Shown one piece after another: positions 60,593 through 64,000 of a DNA stretch of 64,000 bases (its first letter is position 1; every line of letters starts with the position of its first letter). A program made the translations under genes and the position numbers. Location of the stretch: NCBI GenBank assembly GCA_031422315.1, contig JANOQN010000053.1, positions 62,001 to 126,000 of the forward strand, given 5' to 3'. This stretch comes from JANNYA01 sp031422315 (GTDB lineage Bacteria > Pseudomonadota > Gammaproteobacteria > Xanthomonadales > SZUA-5). The notes below the pieces were generated by a model that was not told where the DNA came from, searched no databases, and saw only the letters and a list, made by a program, of their open reading frames with translations.

Positions 60593-63358
60593 ATGCTGAG
60601 CAGCAATCAAATTCGTCAGGCTTTTATTGATTTTTTCGTGAGCAAAGGCCACCGCCAAGTGGCGTCTAGCTCGTTGATTCCTGGCAATGATCCAACCTTG
60701 CTGTTCACCAATTCCGGCATGGTGCAGTTTAAAGACACATTTTTGGGCGCTGACATTCGTGATTACACAAGAGCCGTGTCGAGCCAGCGCTGCGTGCGGG
60801 CCGGTGGCAAGCACAACGATTTAGAAAACGTCGGCTACACCGCGCGGCACCATACCTTTTTCGAAATGCTAGGCAACTTTAGCTTTGGCGACTACTTCAA
60901 GCGTGAAGCCATTCACTACGCCTGGGAGCTACTCACCGGCGTGTATAAGCTGCCAAAAGATCGGCTGCTGGCGACGATCTATCAGGAAGACGACGAAGCC
61001 TTTGCGATTTGGACGCAGGAAATCGGCTTGCCACCCGAGCGCGTGATTCGCATTGGCGATAACAAAGGCGCGCGTTACGCTTCAGATAATTTCTGGCAGA
61101 TGGCAGATGTCGGCCCGTGCGGGCCGTGCTCTGAAATCTTTTTCGACCATGGCGATCATATTGCTGGCGGCCCGCCTGGAAGCCCGGATGAAGATGGCGA
61201 TCGCTACATCGAAATCTGGAATAACGTGTTCATGCAGTTCGAGCGCTTCATGATTTCTGAAGAGCGTTTTGAGCGCGAAGCCGATGCCATTGCCGGCAAA
61301 GTAAAGGCGGAAGCGGCCGGTAAAATCGGCCAAGTGAATCGCGAGCTTGAGCAATACCGGCTCGCCATTTACGATCAAAAACCGCTCCCTAAACCCTGCG
61401 TCGATACTGGAATGGGTTTGGAGCGCCTGTGCGCAGTTTTGCAGCATGTGCACTCGAACTATGAGATTGATTCCATCGCCGCGCTGGTCAAGGCAGCTGG
61501 GGAGGCAACTAACACCGGCGATATCAGCAATCCGAGCCTGCGCGTCATTGCCGATCATATTCGCGCCTGCGCGTTTTTAATCGTCGATGGCGTGCTGCCC
61601 GGCAATGAAGGCCGTGGTTATGTGCTGCGCCGGATTATCAGACGCGCATTGCGACATGGTTGGAAGCTCGGGCAAAAGGGCCTGTTTTTTTACAAATTAA
61701 CTTCCGAATTAGTCGTGCAGATGGGCGCGGCATATCCTGAGCTAGCGCGCAAGCAAGCCTTGATTGAAAAAACCCTGGCGGCAGAAGAAACCCGCTTTAG
61801 CAAAACGCTCGATTCCGGTATGAAAGTGTTAGAAGAATATGTGGCTCAGCTCGATGCGAGCAAGGTGATTCCCGGCGAGCGGGCTTTTAAACTGTATGAC
61901 ACCTTTGGCTTCCCGGCTGATTTAACCGCTGATATCGGCCGCGAAAAAGGCTTTACGTTGGATGAAGTCGGCTTTCAAAAAGCCATGCAGCAGCAGCAAA
62001 TTAACTCGCGCGGTAATTCTAAGTTTGCGCAGGGTTTCGCCATTACCGCTGAGCAATCGGTCGGCTTGGCAGCCACGGAATTTCGCGGCTACGTCGAGCT
62101 TGAAACATCGCCCTGCACCGTGCTGAAAATTTTGCAAAGCGGTGTTGAAGTTAGCGAGCTAACATCTGCCGATCAAGCCGTGGTGATTTTGGATCGCACG
62201 CCGTTTTACGCCGAATCGGGCGGGCAAGTTGGTGATACCGGCGAGCTGGATATTCAAACGCAAGATGGCAGCTTTGCTCGCTTTATTGTCGAAGACACCA
62301 TCAAGCTCGCAGGTACGTTTTTTGGCCATATCGGGCACCTAAGTCAGGGTGAAATCAAGGTGGCGGATGTCGTCACTGCGGTGGTTAATCCGCGGCTGCG
62401 CGGTTTTACCCGAGGCAATCATTCCGCGACGCACTTGATGCACGCGGCGCTACGCATGGTGCTGGGCGATCATGTTTCGCAAAAGGGCTCGCTGGTCGAT
62501 CCTGAGCGTTTGCGCTTTGACTTTAGCCACTTCCAAGCGGTTAGCAAAGCCGAATTGCGGCAAGTCGAGCGCTTAGTGAATCGGGAAATCCTCGCCAATA
62601 ATTTGGTCAGTGCCAATGAGATGAGCTATGACGCCGCCATCGAAGCCGGCGCGATGGCGCTGTTCGGCGAAAAATATGGTGATCGCGTGCGCGTGCTGGG
62701 TATGGGCGATTTTTCCACTGAGCTGTGCGGCGGCACGCATACCACGCGCACCGGCGATATTGGGCTATTCAAAATCACCAGCGAATCCGGCGTGGCGGCC
62801 GGTATACGGCGCATTGAAGCGGTAACGGGTGAAGGCGCAAACCTAATCCTAGAACAAGAAGAAGATCGCCTGAGTGAAGCCGCCAGCTTGCTCGGTGCCA
62901 GCCCGCTGGAGCTAATTGCTAAGCTCAAACAGGCGCTGCTGCATGAAAAAGATCAGCAGCGCGAACTTGACTTGCTCAGAGCCAAAGCGCTGGGCGCGCA
63001 GGCGGTAGAACTCGCTAGCAAAGCTGAGTTTATCGCCGGCATTGCCGTGCTGAGCGCCCGCATAGAAGGTGCGGATGTTAAAACGCTGCGTGCGCTGTAT
63101 GACCAGCTCAAGTCGCGCTTAAGCGATTGCGCAGTCGTTCTGGCAGGTGCCGAGCACGGCAAAGTCAGCCTTTTGGCGGGCTGCCACGGCGGCGCATTGG
63201 GCAAACTAAAAGCCGGTGATTTGCTGGGCGCAGTGGCAACGCAAATTGGCGGCAAAGGCGGCGGCAAGCCAGATTTGGCGCAAGGTGGCGGTGAAGATTC
63301 GGCGGCGCTGGCACCAGCATTGGCGTCAGTCAATGATTGGGTGCGAGCGCGGGTTTGA
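60593..63358 (+). CDS. alaS: Alanyl-tRNA synthetase
   Basis: 921 residues. The class II catalytic core (about 1-240; LFTNSGMVQFKDTFLG, RAGGKHNDLENVG, RHHTFFEMLGNFSFGDYF) is followed by the tRNA-recognition domain (about 240-460). The editing domain has metal ligands in NHSATHLMHAALR (His-x3-His) and CGGTHTTRTGDIG (Cys-x3-His). A C-terminal C-Ala domain ends with GGKGGGKPDLAQGGG. The editing site is intact, so mischarged Ser/Gly-tRNA should be cleared. The ATG at 60593 is well placed; the 190 bases upstream carry no gene. Confidence 0.97.
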   Translation: MLSSNQIRQAFIDFFVSKGHRQVASSSLIPGNDPTLLFTNSGMVQFKDTFLGADIRDYTRAVSSQRCVRAGGKHNDLENVGYTARHHTFFEMLGNFSFGDYFKREAIHYAWELLTGVYKLPKDRLLATIYQEDDEAFAIWTQEIGLPPERVIRIGDNKGARYASDNFWQMADVGPCGPCSEIFFDHGDHIAGGPPGSPDEDGDRYIEIWNNVFMQFERFMISEERFEREADAIAGKVKAEAAGKIGQVNRELEQYRLAIYDQKPLPKPCVDTGMGLERLCAVLQHVHSNYEIDSIAALVKAAGEATNTGDISNPSLRVIADHIRACAFLIVDGVLPGNEGRGYVLRRIIRRALRHGWKLGQKGLFFYKLTSELVVQMGAAYPELARKQALIEKTLAAEETRFSKTLDSGMKVLEEYVAQLDASKVIPGERAFKLYDTFGFPADLTADIGREKGFTLDEVGFQKAMQQQQINSRGNSKFAQGFAITAEQSVGLAATEFRGYVELETSPCTVLKILQSGVEVSELTSADQAVVILDRTPFYAESGGQVGDTGELDIQTQDGSFARFIVEDTIKLAGTFFGHIGHLSQGEIKVADVVTAVVNPRLRGFTRGNHSATHLMHAALRMVLGDHVSQKGSLVDPERLRFDFSHFQAVSKAELRQVERLVNREILANNLVSANEMSYDAAIEAGAMALFGEKYGDRVRVLGMGDFSTELCGGTHTTRTGDIGLFKITSESGVAAGIRRIEAVTGEGANLILEQEEDRLSEAASLLGASPLELIAKLKQALLHEKDQQRELDLLRAKALGAQAVELASKAEFIAGIAVLSARIEGADVKTLRALYDQLKSRLSDCAVVLAGAEHGKVSLLAGCHGGALGKLKAGDLLGAVATQIGGKGGGKPDLAQGGGEDSAALAPALASVNDWVRARV

Positions 63359-63385
63359 TTTAGAATCTAACTGATCAGTCAACCA

Positions 63386-64000
63386 ATGAAAATCGTTCTT
63401 AGTACATTAAATGCCCGCTATGCGCACGCCTCGCTCGGCTTGCGCTATTTGCGCGCGAATTTGCGTGAGCTGCGTGAAAGTGCGCAGATCGTCGAGTTCG
63501 TCATCGGGCAAAAAACCGAGGACGTTGCCGAACAGCTGCTGCTGTTGAATCCTGACGTGCTGGGCTTGGGCGTTTATATCTGGAACATTGTTGAGAGCAC
63601 CCGCTTGGTGACGCAACTCAAGCTGCTCAAGCCTGAGTTGATCATCGTGCTGGGCGGGCCGGAAGTGAGCTACGAACACGAAGGCCAATCCATTGTGCAG
63701 TTGGCGGATTATTTGATTACCGGCTGGGGCGATGTCAGTTTCTATGAGCTTATGGCAGCACTCGCCAATCCGCAAACCAATCCACAGGTTATCTTACAAG
63801 CCAAAGTTATCGCCGGAAAACAGCCGCCGTTAGAAGCTATCGCGTGGCCGTATGATGAGTTTTCTAATCATGATCTGGCGCAACGCACGCTATACGTTGA
63901 GGCTTCGCGCGGGTGCCCGTTTAAATGCGAATTTTGCCTATCGTCGCTCGATAAAAGCGCGTGGGCATTTCCGCAAGACGAGTTTCTAGCGCAGCTTGAT
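63386..64000 (+). CDS. B12-binding-domain radical SAM protein (3' partial)
   Basis: 205 codons up to the window edge with no stop. The N-terminus MKIVLSTLNARYAHASLGLRYL and the following Rossmann-like part (LGLGVYIWNI, IIVLGGPEVSYE) form a B12-binding domain. ASRGCPFKCEFCLSS holds the Cys-x3-Cys-x2-Cys motif of radical SAM enzymes. This matches the DUF4080-containing B12-binding radical SAM group found in many proteobacteria, whose substrate is not established. It starts 27 bases after alaS. Confidence 0.88.
   Translation, partial: MKIVLSTLNARYAHASLGLRYLRANLRELRESAQIVEFVIGQKTEDVAEQLLLLNPDVLGLGVYIWNIVESTRLVTQLKLLKPELIIVLGGPEVSYEHEGQSIVQLADYLITGWGDVSFYELMAALANPQTNPQVILQAKVIAGKQPPLEAIAWPYDEFSNHDLAQRTLYVEASRGCPFKCEFCLSSLDKSAWAFPQDEFLAQLD

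Noticed and set aside
1..64000. Lasso cyclase (asparagine-synthetase-like) or ABC exporter for the RiPP
   Set aside because: None of the long reading frames on either strand shows the asparagine-synthetase ATP-binding motif or an ABC transporter with membrane domain; Uup is a soluble ABC-F protein.
1..64000. CRISPR arrays, insertion sequences or prophage genes
   Set aside because: No regularly spaced direct repeats and no transposase, integrase or phage structural genes were seen; the tandem similarity at 40-48 kb is Rhs core duplication.

Overview
The window is a chromosomal segment of a moderately GC-rich proteobacterium. UbiG, Uup, the rpsF-rpsR-rplI order, an aspartate-type HemB and an mtaD-ubiG-phosphatase gene order like that of Pseudomonas point to a gamma- or possibly betaproteobacterium. 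The species cannot be read from the sequence. Both ends are cut: a secreted subtilase at the left edge and a B12-binding radical SAM protein at the right edge.

Layout. 1-5.6 kb holds the subtilase, an SLC13-type permease and a DesK/NarL-type two-component pair. 5.6-7.5 kb is a compact RiPP operon: a 54-residue lasso-type precursor, an HprK-like kinase, a B2 transglutaminase-like leader peptidase and a PqqD-like leader-binding protein, overlapping the nth gene. No lasso cyclase (asparagine-synthetase homologue) is in the window. 8.2 kb has tRNA-Arg(CCU). 8.5-24 kb is mostly housekeeping: a METTL25-like methyltransferase, mtaD-ubiG-phosphatase, a decayed zeta-toxin locus, uup, a glycosyltransferase, tmk, the ribosomal genes rpsF-rpsR-rplI, a SirB1-like protein and an MmgE/PrpD protein. 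24.3-27.4 kb is a DesT-like regulator divergent from a ferredoxin-type reductase and a fatty-acid desaturase, with a palindromic operator between them. 27.4-40.2 kb carries an FAH-family protein, hemB, a hybrid histidine kinase, maeB, a flavin-binding protein, the agmatine-to-putrescine pair aguA-aguB, a lipase-like hydrolase and a Ser/Thr kinase.

40.2-53.2 kb is an accessory island on the minus strand: a 2119-residue secreted Rhs/YD-repeat protein followed by successive partial Rhs copies. Each copy is followed by one or two small, AT-rich, unrelated genes that overlap or abut it. The copies agree up to the conserved DPIRF motif and then diverge completely. This is the layout of a polymorphic-toxin tip store with candidate immunity genes. 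The oldest modules are visibly decaying through a nonsense codon, frameshifts and internal deletions.

53.2-64 kb has a polytopic membrane protein with a GT2 glycosyltransferase, an RND pump subunit, a homogentisate-dioxygenase-like cupin, alaS and the radical SAM gene. Short inverted REP-like repeats (GTCATTCCCGC type) sit in at least four intergenic gaps.

The two most interesting systems are the cyclase-less, kinase-containing lasso-type operon and the Rhs tip array, in which D-x-D-x-D-G motifs occur both in the tips and in the neighbouring small membrane proteins.
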